DNA of 64,000 bases from Manduca sexta (Eukaryota > Arthropoda > Insecta > Lepidoptera > Sphingidae), in contig NC_051138.1 of assembly GCF_014839805.1 (NCBI RefSeq), forward strand, positions 3,470,983 through 3,534,982. The letters are read 5' to 3'. The stretch's first letter is position 1, and each line of letters starts with the position of its first letter. Position numbers and translations under genes: made by a program. Positions 24,572 to 38,400 of the stretch are shown piece after piece. A model generated the notes under the pieces. That model worked only from the letters and a program-made list of their open reading frames with translations. It made no database searches and had not been told where the DNA came from.

Positions 24572-26032
24572 ATGACGAAATTTTCTTTGGGTCCTTTGGG
24601 TATTCTGAACAAAATGGAGGATGCTTTCCATACTCGGTTAAAAGTAATGTATGATTCTGTACAGTCATACATAACATCTGCTCAAAGTACGCTCCAGGAG
24701 AGATCAGATAGTGAATATATTAGCAAATTGAGGATGGTTGAGTCTAAATTAAAAGGAGCTACAGAAAGGCTTGTATCTGAAGTATGCAACTATTCCAAAA
24801 CTGTTAAACAACCTGATACTGAGAAAATCACTCAATATACACTGGGACAAATACATGCTGAAGATTTAATATCTGAAATAAGTGTGACTATTAGGCAATA
24901 TAACCAAGATAGCTCAACAGTTTTAGCCAGTAACAAAAACGTAAATACATGTAACGAACTGCCCAAGATAGAGCTATTAAAATTTGATGGTAATGTTCTC
25001 AAGTGGTACCAATTTTGGGATCAGTTTTCATCTAATGTAGATAACAGGGACATTAGTGATGTTGATAAATTGTTGTATCTACAATCTGCCCTCACAGATG
25101 ATGCAAAGCAGGCTATTGAAGAATTGGACACAACTAATGAAAATTACCAAATAGCCGTCAATACTTTGAAGGAGAGGTTTGGAAAACTGAGGACAATTAT
25201 AGATGCGCATTATGTAGCATTATACAGAATTAAAACAGCACAAAGTAATCAAATCAAAGACTGTAGACATGTGTTTAATGAAATTCAAAGACATCTTAAA
25301 GTTTTGAGTTCTTTGGGGGAAGATGTAAACCATAACCATCTTAGAGTTATGATTATGGAAAAATTTCAAGAGGATCTAATTTATGAACTAAAAATGAAAA
25401 TGGCAGATGAAGAAGAAACGATTGACAATATAAGAAAATATTTGGAATACATTATATCAGCCAAGGAGACATCTAACAGACTAAAAAGGAAATCAATAAA
25501 TACAGATAACACAGACAATGAGATAACTGATGTAGGACAACCCATTTCCGAAAATATTACACTAGGTGATGTACATGTTAGATCTGAAGAAATGCATAGT
25601 AATAAACATAATAGACACACACAAATACACAGACATACAAATTTCGAAGGAGATAAATTATTTTCAAAGCAATTTGTTAAGCCTAAATTATGTCCTCGAG
25701 GACGGCCATTGGACCACACTGACCGCAATGATGAGCCTCCTGCAAAGAAATCTAATAGGTGTGTTTTCTGTATGCAAGATCATTTTAATGACGAGTGTAC
25801 TAGATTTAAAACCATTCAGGAACGAAAGGCCCAACTGGGAAATCGCTGTTACAATTGTTTCACTACAGGGCATAGAGCAGAAAACTGTCGTTCCAAACGA
25901 AAATGTAGACACTGTAATATGTTTGGTGCACACAACCGAGCATTATGTCCCACTAAGTCATTACAACCTGCCCAATGTGTACAAACTAATAGCTTACACA
26001 CTAAAACAGAATTAAACACCACATTATTATAG
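24572..26032 (+). CDS. BEL/Pao-type Gag protein, intact frame
   Basis: An uninterrupted frame of 486 codons. Residues 1-120 are helical and charged. About 131-280 is the DUF1759-like Gag core found in insect BEL/Pao elements (LLKFDGNVLKWYQFWDQF, then LLYLQSALTDDAKQ). Cysteine-rich clusters follow near the C-terminus: CVFCMQDHFNDEC at about 397, CYNCFTTGHRAENC at about 426 and CRHCNMFGAHNRALC at about 445. The middle one has the CCHC spacing of a zinc knuckle that binds nucleic acid. In such elements Gag forms the particle that packages element RNA. A TAG stop separates it from the protease-like region. It is striking that this frame is intact while pol is broken: the insertion may be young, or the frame may have been kept. 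Confidence 0.85.
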   Translation: MTKFSLGPLGILNKMEDAFHTRLKVMYDSVQSYITSAQSTLQERSDSEYISKLRMVESKLKGATERLVSEVCNYSKTVKQPDTEKITQYTLGQIHAEDLISEISVTIRQYNQDSSTVLASNKNVNTCNELPKIELLKFDGNVLKWYQFWDQFSSNVDNRDISDVDKLLYLQSALTDDAKQAIEELDTTNENYQIAVNTLKERFGKLRTIIDAHYVALYRIKTAQSNQIKDCRHVFNEIQRHLKVLSSLGEDVNHNHLRVMIMEKFQEDLIYELKMKMADEEETIDNIRKYLEYIISAKETSNRLKRKSINTDNTDNEITDVGQPISENITLGDVHVRSEEMHSNKHNRHTQIHRHTNFEGDKLFSKQFVKPKLCPRGRPLDHTDRNDEPPAKKSNRCVFCMQDHFNDECTRFKTIQERKAQLGNRCYNCFTTGHRAENCRSKRKCRHCNMFGAHNRALCPTKSLQPAQCVQTNSLHTKTELNTTLL

Positions 26033-28405
26033 ACCTGTTTAGTTAACGTAACTAATCCAATGGAAGTAACAAAACAAACGCAATGCAGCGTGTTACTTGA
26101 CTGCGGTAGTCAGCGTTCATACATGACTGAATCTGTAAGTAAAAAGTTAGGTTGACATATTAATGACAGAATGAATCTTTCTATATTTACCCTTGGAACG
26201 AAGTCACCGCATGTTATTGAAAGTCCCACAGTTCAATTTAAAATAACCACTCGAACCGGTGTCAAACGAATTATATATCCAAATGTAGTACATCATATCA
26301 CCCATGATATAAAAATACCAAACAGTCAATACTAATCAAATATATTCACTAATCCATAGCTTAAAAATCTTATAATGGCAGACGATGGCTCCTATGACAG
26401 TAAAGTAGATATATTAATAGGTAATGACTATTACCATTCGTTCATGAACTTACATACATACATACTTGAATATTAAACATACTTCTGACAATTTGGATAG
26501 GGTTCAATCAAAAAGAGATGTTCTGAAAACGATTGCTTCCATTTATGACCCTTGCGGTCTAGCAGTACTAGTTATGCTTCCAGCTAAACTTTTCTTTCAG
26601 AAATTATGGAAGGAAAAGATAAAATGGGAAGTAAAATTTAACAATACTTTAATTGCTGAATGGCAACACATAGCCTCTAAATTTGCTCATTTACAGGACA
26701 AGGGTTAAACAGATATAAGTTTTTTTTTTATAAAATCGAGTACAAGTTGCATTGCTTTACAGACTCATGCAAAGAAGCCAGTATGATGATGATGCAGTAA
26801 TTTACTTAAGAAGTTGTTTGGGCAATAACAATACTATCAGTTTTATTATTGGCAAGAATAGACTGGTGCCTTTAAAGGATCTGAATAACTTATAGATCCT
26901 AAATTTAGAATTGTTGGGAGTACTAATTGGATGTAGGCTCATAAATTATGCAATGAAATTAGTTAGAAGTTTTAACACTTAGGTATGTGCCAATTGAAAA
27001 TAAATAAAAAGTAAATCATGATGTAGGTACTAGGGCAGACCGTGTAGATACATACAATATCTGGCTGAATGGTCTTGATTCTTTTAAGATACGATTCAAA
27101 TGATTGGCCTGTTTATCACACAAATACAAATATTGCACCAACACAAAATCTAGTGGCCGGGGAGGGTCTTGGTCTTACGAGTAATATACCTCCAAATAAT
27201 TCAGACATACAAGTTTCCGATAAAACAGCAAATAATAATAAATAATTCCAACAAGTCTGAACAGGAAAATACCAATAAAATATTAGACCTTCAGCCAGAA
27301 TACTTCCCTAAAGAGGTCAATGACAAAGTGACCGATCTGTCCAGATCACTCGGCCTATTTAAAAATCAAGATGGAGTATTTAGATGTCGGGGAAGATTCA
27401 AACACACAGAACTAACAATTGATCAACAAGAACCAATATTACTACCCAAGAACTCAACATTCACAAAAGGGATTATATCAAATTTGCATCAGGAAAATTA
27501 CCATGTTGGTGTTTCGCATACTTAAGCACTATTGAGACAAACATTTTGGGTCCCATAAGGAAGAACAATAGTTCAAAGTGTGAACAGGAAGTCTCCACAC
27601 TGCATAAAATACGGCGGAGGTCCGTTTAGTTTGCCATTCATCTTTACAGGTCTAGATTATTTCGGACCACTCTTCGTTGATGAAGGCCAAAAAGAGAAAC
27701 GATGGGTTTGTCTCTTTACATGCTTAACAATTAGAGCCATACATATGGAAATAGTAAAAGAATTGACGGCTGAAGAGTATTTACTAGCAAATAGAAGAGT
27801 CATAGCAGTAAGAGGTTTTCCACAGCTGATTATATCAGATAATGCTACACAATTCAAGCTTACAGCAGATATATTAACCTCTGATTATTGTATACAGAAT
27901 AACTTACGATGGTAGTTTATACCAGAATTGGCACCCTGGTTTGGTGGATTTTATGAACATGTCTTAGTAAAACACAGTATGAAGAGAACACTTGATAAAC
28001 ATTCGTTACCCAACAATCAGTTATATACAATAATTAAGGAACTTGAGGCTGTCATAAGCACTCGCCCTTTAACAACAGTGGGTGCTGAGTTAGCGCATGT
28101 ATTGAGTCCTATAGATTTTCTACGCGTAGGTAGCTCAGCAACAACATTGACATCAGACCGTGATTTTCTAGAATGTTCAACAGTATTCAAAACCAATTTG
28201 ATTGACAATTGGAAACGTGGACAAATCATCCTCAAAGAATTCGCAATGATGTTTAAAAAACAATATTTGACTAGGAGCGGATGAGGCGGCGATGAGGGAC
28301 GGATCAGAAGCATTAGTGCGCGCAACTCCCCTTACAAGGTGCCGGCCGAGCCGATTATCTGCGATCAGATCAAAGGACAGAGTCAGAGAGTGGACGTCTC
28401 AGCTG
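26033..28405 (+). pseudogene. Decayed pol region (protease, RT remnant, integrase) of BEL/Pao element
   Basis: Recognisable pieces appear in the expected order but with stops, frame changes and deletions. A retropepsin-like segment follows gag (LLDCGSQRSYMTES, about 26095-26135), stopped by TGA near 26153. The reverse transcriptase core appears to be missing. What remains is its downstream connection region (RDVLKTIASIYDPCGLAV, 26466-26708), then a broken RNase H-like stretch. An integrase zinc-binding segment lies at 27169-27525, a catalytic core with LDYFGP and SDNATQF at 27580-27915, and the Glu-bearing GGFYEHVL segment at 27928-28284. In-frame stops occur near 27525, 27556, 27915 and 28282. 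The copy cannot make a full polyprotein. Confidence 0.8.
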
Positions 28406-28489
28406 CTTATACAATGATTTGAATAAAAAATAATTGGTACATCATCATTACACAACAACTTTTCTTGTTTTTGTTTTCTCTGGTGGGAG

Positions 28490-28600
28490 TGTCGCGAATC
28501 TGAAATTTTATATGTTTTAGTTCCCTTTTTTATCGACCTGGCAACACCAATGAGCGGAGCGAAGATAGTTAAAAAAAGGGTCTGTGGGCAAGTTCATGGC
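28490..28600 (+). repeat. Candidate 3' LTR start of BEL/Pao-like element
   Basis: The segment beginning TGTCGCGAATCTG repeats the 24184 segment in direct orientation. It continues without the 75-base insertion seen in the upstream copy. Where the repeat ends is not visible because the upstream copy diverges after about 24366. Confidence 0.5.
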
Positions 28601-29430
28601 GAAGCGCTTGTTATTGTTATTATTAAGGCTGTGAGCAGCGGTGTGAAAAAACAGGGACCGATAAATAATGTGAGTTAATGTTAATATATGGTCTTCCCAG
28701 CAGACTTACCACTATTAAAGTATTGCCATACCTACCAGTGTTTACCAGAACAGGTGGAGCAGCGGCTCTCAGTAGAGTCTGGAACCGTTGTGTCCAGACT
28801 CAGGAATCAGACCGGTTGTGAGATAAGGGGTGGCTAAAGGGGAGGTATTGAAGGCCACATACGGAGGTTTCCCTCCTACAGAGCAGAATCAGTTTCATGT
28901 TGTTGCTCACTGTCCGCACACAGTACCAGATTTTGCTGCGTACCCAGTAACTCACTTGGGTACTTGGCGACAAGTTCGTTCAAACAAACAGACTTCTTCA
29001 GCTTTATATAATAGTATAGATATTGTAAAACGCTCTTTTTACAGTAAACATTATATTAGCAAAATAATTACAGAATACAATTTTAGACATTCTTTTGACA
29101 ACGTCCAGCCAGAGAGAATAATAGTAGAATAGTCGCCGCGTGACATATCTTCTCTTCTGCCAGCCTGCCCGCGCAGCCGAATACTTCCGGAAACGCCCGA
29201 TGTCATCGGCTAGGATAGCGGCGCGTAACAATATCTTAGTTTAAACTATGTAAGGAATATTTAAATATAAAAAAAAGAATCAAAGGTGATGTTGAAGACT
29301 CAAATCACCGGTGGTGTAAAGGAATTTATGAAACATCATATATTTCAAGGACAAATAAAACATACAGGTTCTTAAAAAATTACATAATTTAATATAACGT
29401 TACAGCTAGACATTTAAATAATAAAATTTA
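28601..29430. other. Transposon-derived sequence, unclassified, with a Helitron 5' terminus
   Basis: A mosaic between the retrotransposon and the transporter gene. At 28979-29020 lies a short piece with CAAACAAACAGACTTCTTC and the reverse complement of a family A Helitron start, ending at 29020; its other end was not found. The plus-strand frame at 28830-29132 (100 codons) crosses this Helitron piece and is probably chance. A GC-richer patch at 29130-29230 is not recognised. Confidence 0.45.
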
Positions 29431-32400
29431 TTATAATCGACTAATAATCAAGTTTTTAGGTTTCGATGGCGCTGTATTTGATCTTGGAAGCAGTATCGAG
29501 AAGAAGCCACAGACTGAAATAAACAACGAGTAAAATAATTAATATCATTTTAAATTTGAGAGTCTAGAACAGGGATTTCCACAGTAGTCGATATCTACCC
29601 TTTGAAGTCAAAATCTGTTCCCGAGGCTCAACATAAACGAAAACTGATTTTGGGGGTCAACACGAGGTCTAAAAGTCGACCCTTACTTTTAATACAAGTT
29701 CTTATTTGAATCTTTCAAGATACTATATCAGTTCAGTTACGAGTACTAACTTGTTATAAGGACTAATTTTGTTGTACTTTTAAAAAACTCAACAAGTCAA
29801 TAACAGTGCACAAGTTCATACATGTTAATAATTACCTACTTAAGTATTATACTTTGAATTTGTATTAACAATTATTAATTAAACTTGTATTTATTGAGTT
29901 TTATTTCAATTTCAAATGTACGGCAACTATGTATATCACGATATCACAGTTACTCCACTTACTAATACGTAAGTTTAAGGGTCGGCGCAGATATCTATAG
30001 CGGAGAGCAGCGAAAACAATTTTTTACTGTCAAACTATTACCGACATTGTCTTAATTGTAATAATATTAAAAATCCATTAACACAAGAATAAATTGTACT
30101 ACATTGTTGTGTTAATTGATTTTGATTAAAATACAATATCTACTTACATTTTACAATTATCCAATTTTTATTATAACTAAAATAAAATTACTACTTACGT
30201 ATCAATAGTCCGCCAAAAATATAGAATGTCGCTTCACACGCCGCATTGAGCAACAAACCAGCTACATTTGTACCGATTACCGATCCCAAGCGACCCAACA
30301 TCATACTTAAACTCACAGCCATGCCCCTGGAAACAGTTACAACAAATTTACGTATCACACAAATAATAAATAATAATAATAATTCGTGACACATTATTAT
30401 ACAAGAAGATACCAATACACAATTTGGTGAACATGTGGTATCTAGAGAGAAATATTTGCGGTTCCCACAAACATGGGTTGTAAAGATTGAATCTGCAAAC
30501 TCTCATTTCATAATAGCTTTGTCGCTCATTGTATAATGATGGGGAGTCATATTCAGAGTTTACCTAAACGTTATCTTATTACTTGCTATCTGTCTTACCT
30601 CAAATGTGTCGGAAAAATTTCGACAGCGTACGCATTTACAGGGCCAATTCCAAGTCCCATTACTGGAAACGAGGACAAAAGCACCGCGAATATTAAATTT
30701 TCAGTGATAAAATTAATGAGTACACAGAAAGTGCCGATAAGAAAGAATATTATGATCAACAGATTCTTCTTTCCGACGAACTTGACGGAGCTGCTGACTG
30801 CTACAGCGATGACAGCACAACACACGTTTGCTATTGTATTTATTTTGAATGTTATTGGATCTATTGTGTCGATGCATTCTGATTCTGGAGCTGAAGCGGT
30901 CTGGAAAGATGATAAAAGTGTTATTTGGGAACATATCACATCATACAGTGACATCTGACGAGATAAATTAGAGAAAATATATTATAAACAAATAACTATG
31001 ATCTTTTCAAAGATAAATTGAAAATAAAAGTGTAATAAAAGCATGCGCATATTTTGTTATGTTTGTTTTTATGTTTCCTTATCAGGTATACATTTTTATA
31101 ATAATTGACGCCATCGCACGTATTGGTAAGTAATAAAATTAATGGCGATTATTTAAACAATCGCATGATAGACAGAGGACAGAGTAATAAAGTTACTATC
31201 GTAGATTAAACTGGTGGCAAATAATCAAGTCCATAAGATAACTCGAACTTTACTCGTACTCTGTTTTCGGTGCGGGGAGCAGGAGATTGTTGCTATTAGG
31301 GTAAAAAATTCAAAAAGTAAGAAAATGCACTTATTAAATTGATTCACTTACTACCATTTCTTTGGCTTCGCCTGCCTGGCAGAGCTTTTCTGGGTAAAAG
31401 CTCAGCTCACACAATTTCAGCACGCAAAGAACGTATATACTATTTTATAAACAATATTGTTTCATACTATAATGCAAACCTCATTCAATCTCTGTGCAAT
31501 AACGTCGCAGGCAGTCATATCCTCTCCACTTCCAGTCATAACTCTGTTTAAAACATCTGGCACCCACACGTATAATCCGTTTAATCTGAAATAAGTTATA
31601 TTATAATCAATCAAACTACAATTTACTAGAATTCCTCCAATTTGAGTTTTGTTATGGATCTTGCTGATAATTTCCGTCACGTACCTACCTAGTACAGAAT
31701 GTCATAAAATCATAAACACAGTGACGTTTTTATAATGACTAATATCATGGATCACGATATCAGTTATTGTGTGTTTGGTAGGTACCTAGTTATAGATTCA
31801 TAAATATTGCATTTTTTATACTGATTGATAAACGGGGTCATCCGACTGATAGTACTTATACGCTATTTAAAAAAATCTATTAGTACCTGTCTAGACTGGT
31901 TTGCAAATTAATTCAAAAAAGATAACGTGCAATTTGCGAGTTTACAATTTCATTACATGTTTACTCAGGATACAAGGTAATGAACTGATATAAATGGACA
32001 AACTTCGCCTTGAAGTATAAATTAACTTACACTGAGAAAATACCAAACAACAAGAATCCATTAAGCGATAACCATTTCAGATACGGTGCTTTGAGCAGAG
32101 GTGAAGTTTGTTCTTTGAGTGAGTTTATGAAGCTGCCTTTGCTTCGCCCGCTATCACTATCAGACAAGTGCTTTATCTGAAACAAATAGAGGTTTATGAC
32201 TACTTGGTTTAAACCTATTTTATCTATTGAAATTATGTTAATACGCTTACTGGGTATTCGTCAGGGGATTTTCCTTTGTTCCTTGCGTATATAACCCTTA
32301 ATACTTTTAGAGCCTCATCGCGTCTCCCTTGGGAAACAAGGTATTTCGGACTTTCCGGAGCAAAACACATTAAAACAGCTGCTATTATGAAGAAGCTTGC

Positions 32401-35400
32401 GTATACAATTACTAGCAGTCTCCAAGCGCGAAAATAATATGCTCCGAAATCGACTCTGAAGTCTAGTGGTAGTATGCCCCACGCCAGCACTATAATAAAT
32501 ATTTGTTTATCAAACATACGATACGTAAAATTGTATATTATATTAGGAAATAGGAGACATGACGAAACACACACAATAAATAATTTGTTTGTTATTAGAA
32601 AATTCTGTGCCGGTATTTTTTATAATCTACAAAATTATTTAACACATAACAGAAAATATAAATGTATTATTTTCATAATATTGACCTTAATCATTTTATT
32701 AATATTAACGTTATTTATGTACGTTGAGATTGGTAAATTAGTATGGTGCAAGTATATATTCTGAAGGTACCTACATCATTTATTTATCATTTTTACAAAT
32801 TCAACTTACACTATTCCTAAGTTCAGGCAATTATCTTTTATCGGGACATTAAGGTCAATAAAATTACTGACAAAAGTTAGCAAGGTATAACCGAATGTAC
32901 TTACGTGGTACTAATGCAGATCCCAATATTTGCATTGCATTTGTGACTGAAAGAGTAATGTCTCTGTATTGTTGAGGTAGTATTTCTCCTATGTATGTGT
33001 ACGGAACGGCTGCCGGACAGGCTATACTGGGAAAGAAAATAATCAACATTTTTAAGAATTCAATAGAAAAAAGAAAAGGATGAATATTGATAAATGATGG
33101 GTAAACTTTAATTGATGTTGAACTCAAAGTTCTGCTATTATTCAAAATTTAGTGAAGCGGATCGTTTTTCGAGATACTAGCTTGTATTTTTTTAAATAGT
33201 TTTCGTCAATGGATTTCGCATTTATTAGAGAAATGAACTGAGTAATGTTGGTTAACAAATTTATAGACCTTAACTTTATAAGCTGCCAAGTTAACGAATA
33301 CTAGCTACAACTTAGAGTATGTTCTGTGTAAAGTTTTTTAAACATTCCAGCTACAATCAGATATTTTAAAATTACTTAAATAATTTATTTAATACCAACC
33401 ACCAAAAGCCCATACCATAATGACGTCAGGAATTTGAAAATAGTGAAACTGATAAGGTTGGGCATGAAACCAGCTGCTATTCCCAAAGTTCCAGTTGCCA
33501 GCGAACTGTATATGATCATACGTTTTCTGCCTTGTGTGTCCACTAAATAGCCCCACGGGAACGACATTAGTACGACACCTGTAAAGTGAGTAAACGTAGG
33601 TTAATCTTTATCTATATGTATAGTAGATTCTGTAGTGTAAACTAGTTAATAATATTACTTCTTACTAATATTATAAATGCAAAATGTTTAGATGTTTGTT
33701 AGAAGTAAAGATCTGTTGATCGCCTTACTATCATCTATATCTATATACTTATAAAGAGATCTGTAGAGAATAATAATAAATCTGTAGAGAGGTCAATTCT
33801 GTACATGAAATATATTTCCAAAATAACTATCAGGGGGTGAATAGGGATCGATACCGATGCCAAAAAGTCAATTAATAAAATTTTTGTCTGTCTGTATAAC
33901 CGTTATAGAAACAAAAACTATTCGACGGATTTTAACGAAACTTGGTACAATTATTTTTCATACTCCTGAGCTGGTTATAGTATGCTTTTCATCACGCTAC
34001 AATAAATAGGAGCAGAGCAGTGAAGGGAAGTGTTGGGAAAACGGGAGAAGTTACTTCATTTTTTAAGCTTCCGTCGCGTGTGCAACCTTAATGGTTAAAG
34101 CTACACAGAAATCATGTATGACGGAAATGTTCTCCTTAAAATTATATAAAAAATATCCCACGACAGCATATGTCTATCTTTTATGGTTGACTCACAATAA
34201 TACGTGTAACTCCCGATAGCTTAGCAGTTAGAAGCTATCTCATTATATTTGTCTACTCTTACGTTTATAGCACTCTCAGTCATCCCTAATTAAAAAAGTT
34301 AACATTATTAAATATTCCATAAAAAAGAATCATAGTAATCGGTATAGAAACACCAAAGTTATACATGAAATACGCTAATAATAAGCCATCACGCGTGAAT
34401 ACTGCATCATGCTATATGCTTCCTTCGATTTCACCAGGATCCCATCATGACCCTGACCGGACAATCGGACCACCTGCATACCACCATACATTAAAAAAAC
34501 ATCCGGACAAATTGAGCACCTCCTCCATTTTTGAAGTCCGAAATCCACGCGGGTAAAGCTGCGGGCGGAAGCTAGTAGAATATAAAAGTGCGAAAGGTAA
34601 AAATACACAGGTGCACTCTCAGTTCCGTCATTTTCATAGTCCGGTGTGACGGCATCGGAAAATACTGGAGAGAGATCAGGCGCAGGATCAACGGCTTTAC
34701 TTGCTTTCCGAGGCATAGGAGTATCACACCGCCAACTTCCTGACTCCGAGCTGCGACTGAGTAATTTTTATGGCGGTAAAACCTGGTTAATGTTTTAGCC
34801 TGACCCGGGATTTGAACCCAGGACCTCAGCGCGGTCTTGAGTTAACAAGCAAGTGCGTTCTTGTTAGATGGTCTAAATACCTACTTAAGTATTTTAAACT
34901 GCACAAATATACTGTTTAATCATATGGTTTTATCTTAACGTAACACATATGGCCTTGTAACCGCCATCCATTCATTAACGCAATTCGCGTGAACTAATTA
35001 ATAATCCTTTCGATAGTAATTACTTGAACTTTATCAATCTAATAAATATCGTCTGAAGAATACCAAAGGTCATGATTTGCGTTATTTGCCAATGTTGTTA
35101 GATTGTGCCTTCGTGCACAGCGTCTTTTCTTCGATAAATCATTGACTAATTAGTCAACGGTGTAAATGAAATGCTCTATAACTCCATGATGTTCTCTATT
35201 GTAGTCACGAAACTCTTTCTGTAATTCATAATCTTCATACATTACAATTCACAATAATTATTATTGTCTGTGACCATAAATCTATTCCTATGAAATCATT
35301 GAGTAATTCCTACAAGAAACCTAATCTTTATTGGAGCAATTAAGTAGATTGTTTACCGTAATATGCGAAGATGATAAAGTAAATATTATTTTAATACCAG

Positions 35401-38400
35401 AGGAAAATATTGTTAAAGCGACATTGATTAATTTAGTCAGTGAATGAACTGCGACGAAACTATTCCAAATTTTAGTAAAAATAAGAAGCTGGGATTAAAT
35501 TTTACATGAAACGTATATAGGTATATAAGTATTGCACGTCAACATACTGCATGCTTGGCAAATTTTCGAATATTAGATATCCACTGAACAAGTAAGACTA
35601 CTATTTGTAACTATTAAAAAAAAAACAATGAAAATAACCATGTTCAACCAGACACAAAAGTAGCTGTACAATTACAAGACATCAAATCAAAGGTGCTCAA
35701 TTTGTCTGGATGTTTTTTTAATGTATAGTGGTATGCAGGTGGTCCGATTGTCCGGTCAGGGCCTAATGATGGGATCCTGGTGAAATCGAAGGAACTTTTA
35801 ACCATTAAGGTTGTACACGCGAGGGAAGCTTAAAAAATGGAGTCACTTCTCCCGTTTTCCCAACATTTCCCTTCACTACTCTGCTCCTATTAATTGTATC
35901 GTGATGAAAGGTATACTATAACCAGTTCAGGAGTATGAAAAATAATTGTGTCAAGTTTCGTTAAAATCCGTCGAGTAGTTTTTGTTTCTATAACGGTTAT
36001 ACAGACAGGCAAAAATTTAACTAATTGCATTTTTGGCATCAGTATCGATCCCTAATCACCCCCTGATAGTTATTTTGGAAATATATTTCATGTACAGAAT
36101 TGACCTCTCTACAGATTTATTATAAGTATAGATAAAAATATTAACCCTTTGAGGTTTATCTTACTAAAAAAGGATTGTTGGTACGAACAAGGTGATTGAT
36201 GTGTTTAAATTTTAATTTGTTCAGATACTTTTATTACTGAACAAATTATTTATTCAAGAATTACCTGATTTTCTAAAGCCTAGTAGAAAGACAAGATTCG
36301 GCTATCGGACACACGTGTCGTATGTTCATGACGTAATTTATTTGCTAAGTAAATTAATGTGCAAATATACACAGGTTTTATAAATGATAAAAATAAATGT
36401 ACAATATACATGCAAACTCAAAAATACTTTATATATAGGAAGGCTATTAAATTCTGCGAGCATTATCACCGAGTGACACTGACCTTATAATTAAGCAAAA
36501 AAAGTAATATTCAAAAAACCGGTTATTCGTAGGTACATATTTATGTTACTTAAGTATTTCAAGTAGTATAAACAATGCCTCGGCATACAGTAGTGGCCAG
36601 TGGCACGATAAATATGTCGTATGTTCATTCAAGTATGACCCCTCGGTAATTAGTGTTTCTAATGACAAGATTTTTAGAGCATAAAATGTTATAAATTTAC
36701 TTCATATATTTTTTTATATTAATAAGCTTAAGCATTTACCTATAAAAAATCTTTAAACATTGCGTTACGTAAGTTATACTTAAACGTCCCCTTATCAAAA
36801 TAGCAGATCATGCATGCTAATTGCCAATTTGAACCAATGGTTTTAAACGACACTGTCTCAGTTTATCTCAAATATTAATAATATACTTACCTTGTGTCTT
36901 TTGCAACTCTAAACTGTACCCATTATAACAGCGTAGAGTTAGACCACCTCCAGCGCAGTAACCACTTACCAATATAATCTGAACCTAAGACATAAATGTA
37001 GGCTATGTCCAGTGCAGAACTTACCAATATAAGGTATCGATGATATGAAACCTCTCTGAGAATTGGTCATTTGGAGATCACATATTGCCGACGGCAGTAC
37101 AAACGAATATCCAACTGGCTCTACAATAGCTGCTATTAAGAACAATGCCAGGACCAGGCAAAACTTTATGTTGTACCAGCCGATACCTGGAATTAGAAAT
37201 ATACAGTACCTAATGAATGAACATATACATATACATACATATTTGTTATCTTTTGTCTCGTGACAGCCCATGTACAAGGGCCGTAAATTGTGACATCTTG
37301 GGTTTGATCCCCAGCTTGGCTAAGCTTCGAGTATGGATTTTCTTATATAGCATCGGCCAGGCGATAAGTCACAAAAACTAAACCAAATCTTTTATAACTT
37401 GTGTGGAAAACTGTGTTGATTCGTCAGTATTTATAGGGAGTTCTTTTCTTTAATTATTGTACTGTTACAAACTCGTTATAACTTTCATAAATAAATAAGC
37501 TTCTAAATAATCGGAATAAATCGGATTTCAGTGATTGTACATTTTTTTAAATTTGCATGCCGTGATGGCCTTTGATTAAAGAAGCACTTCAAACTGCAGG
37601 TTTTGATAATGTTATACCATTGTTTATTCAAATATGTCGTGTTTCAATTGGAAGTTCTTAAACAAAAATAAAATTCCATATTGGAGTTAGATAAACACAG
37701 GCGGAAGACTAATAGACGATTTTTTACGTAAATTTATGTGCAATGCCTTTCTCTAACTTGAGCTCTTTCATTAGACTGAAGATAATACTATTAAACCGAA
37801 CTGTATACTACGTATATGCTCTGGAATATCCTTTAAATAACTTCTGCACCTATTATAACTTACTTATTTATACTGAATACTGATAAATATTGTGTTTTGT
37901 TTGTTTGCGTTAATATATGGAATAATTACTTTGATTTTCAAAATTCTTTAAATAATAGGAAGCTACATTATTCCTGCAAGTTATAGGATATTTTATGCCA
38001 GGAATGAACATTAACACGGACCGATCCGCGAGCCTAAGCTAGTCCGTAATGATATAAAAGTTATTGTTGAAACGCAATTATACAGGTTTCGCTTATCGAT
38101 GCAGTCACTGGGTTAAGGAATTCAAAAAAGAACATATCCAGTTATTTTAAATTGGTATATATTTGATTACCTCGGAGGCGTTGTATTGCGTGAGGCGGTA
38201 CTAGCATTGCTCTTAGATTCTGGATCCGAATTCCGGGTCGGGCGAAGTGATGTTAGGTTTTCCTGCTCAGTGTCAGCTCGGAGTCACAATTTTGTGCTCT
38301 ATATGGCGATAGGCTCGTCCCCCATCACATGATGGGACGGAATACATAGGCAAAAATCGGGAGCCGTGGTTGCCCGTCTGCTTACGCCTTGCGGGCTAAA

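Noticed and set aside
25381..26015. Overlapping frames of 81 to 149 codons within the gag gene
   Set aside because: The 486-codon frame carries the Gag core and cysteine clusters; the others have no domain features.
30536..30958. Plus-strand 140-codon ORF
   Set aside because: It is antisense to the largest transporter exon, whose minus-strand frame continues the transporter with correct splice sites.
34796..34868. tRNA gene suggested by a perfect B box
   Set aside because: No cloverleaf could be formed and the sequence continues into a SINE body; the same holds for the B boxes near 37300, 39870, 55540 and 56105.
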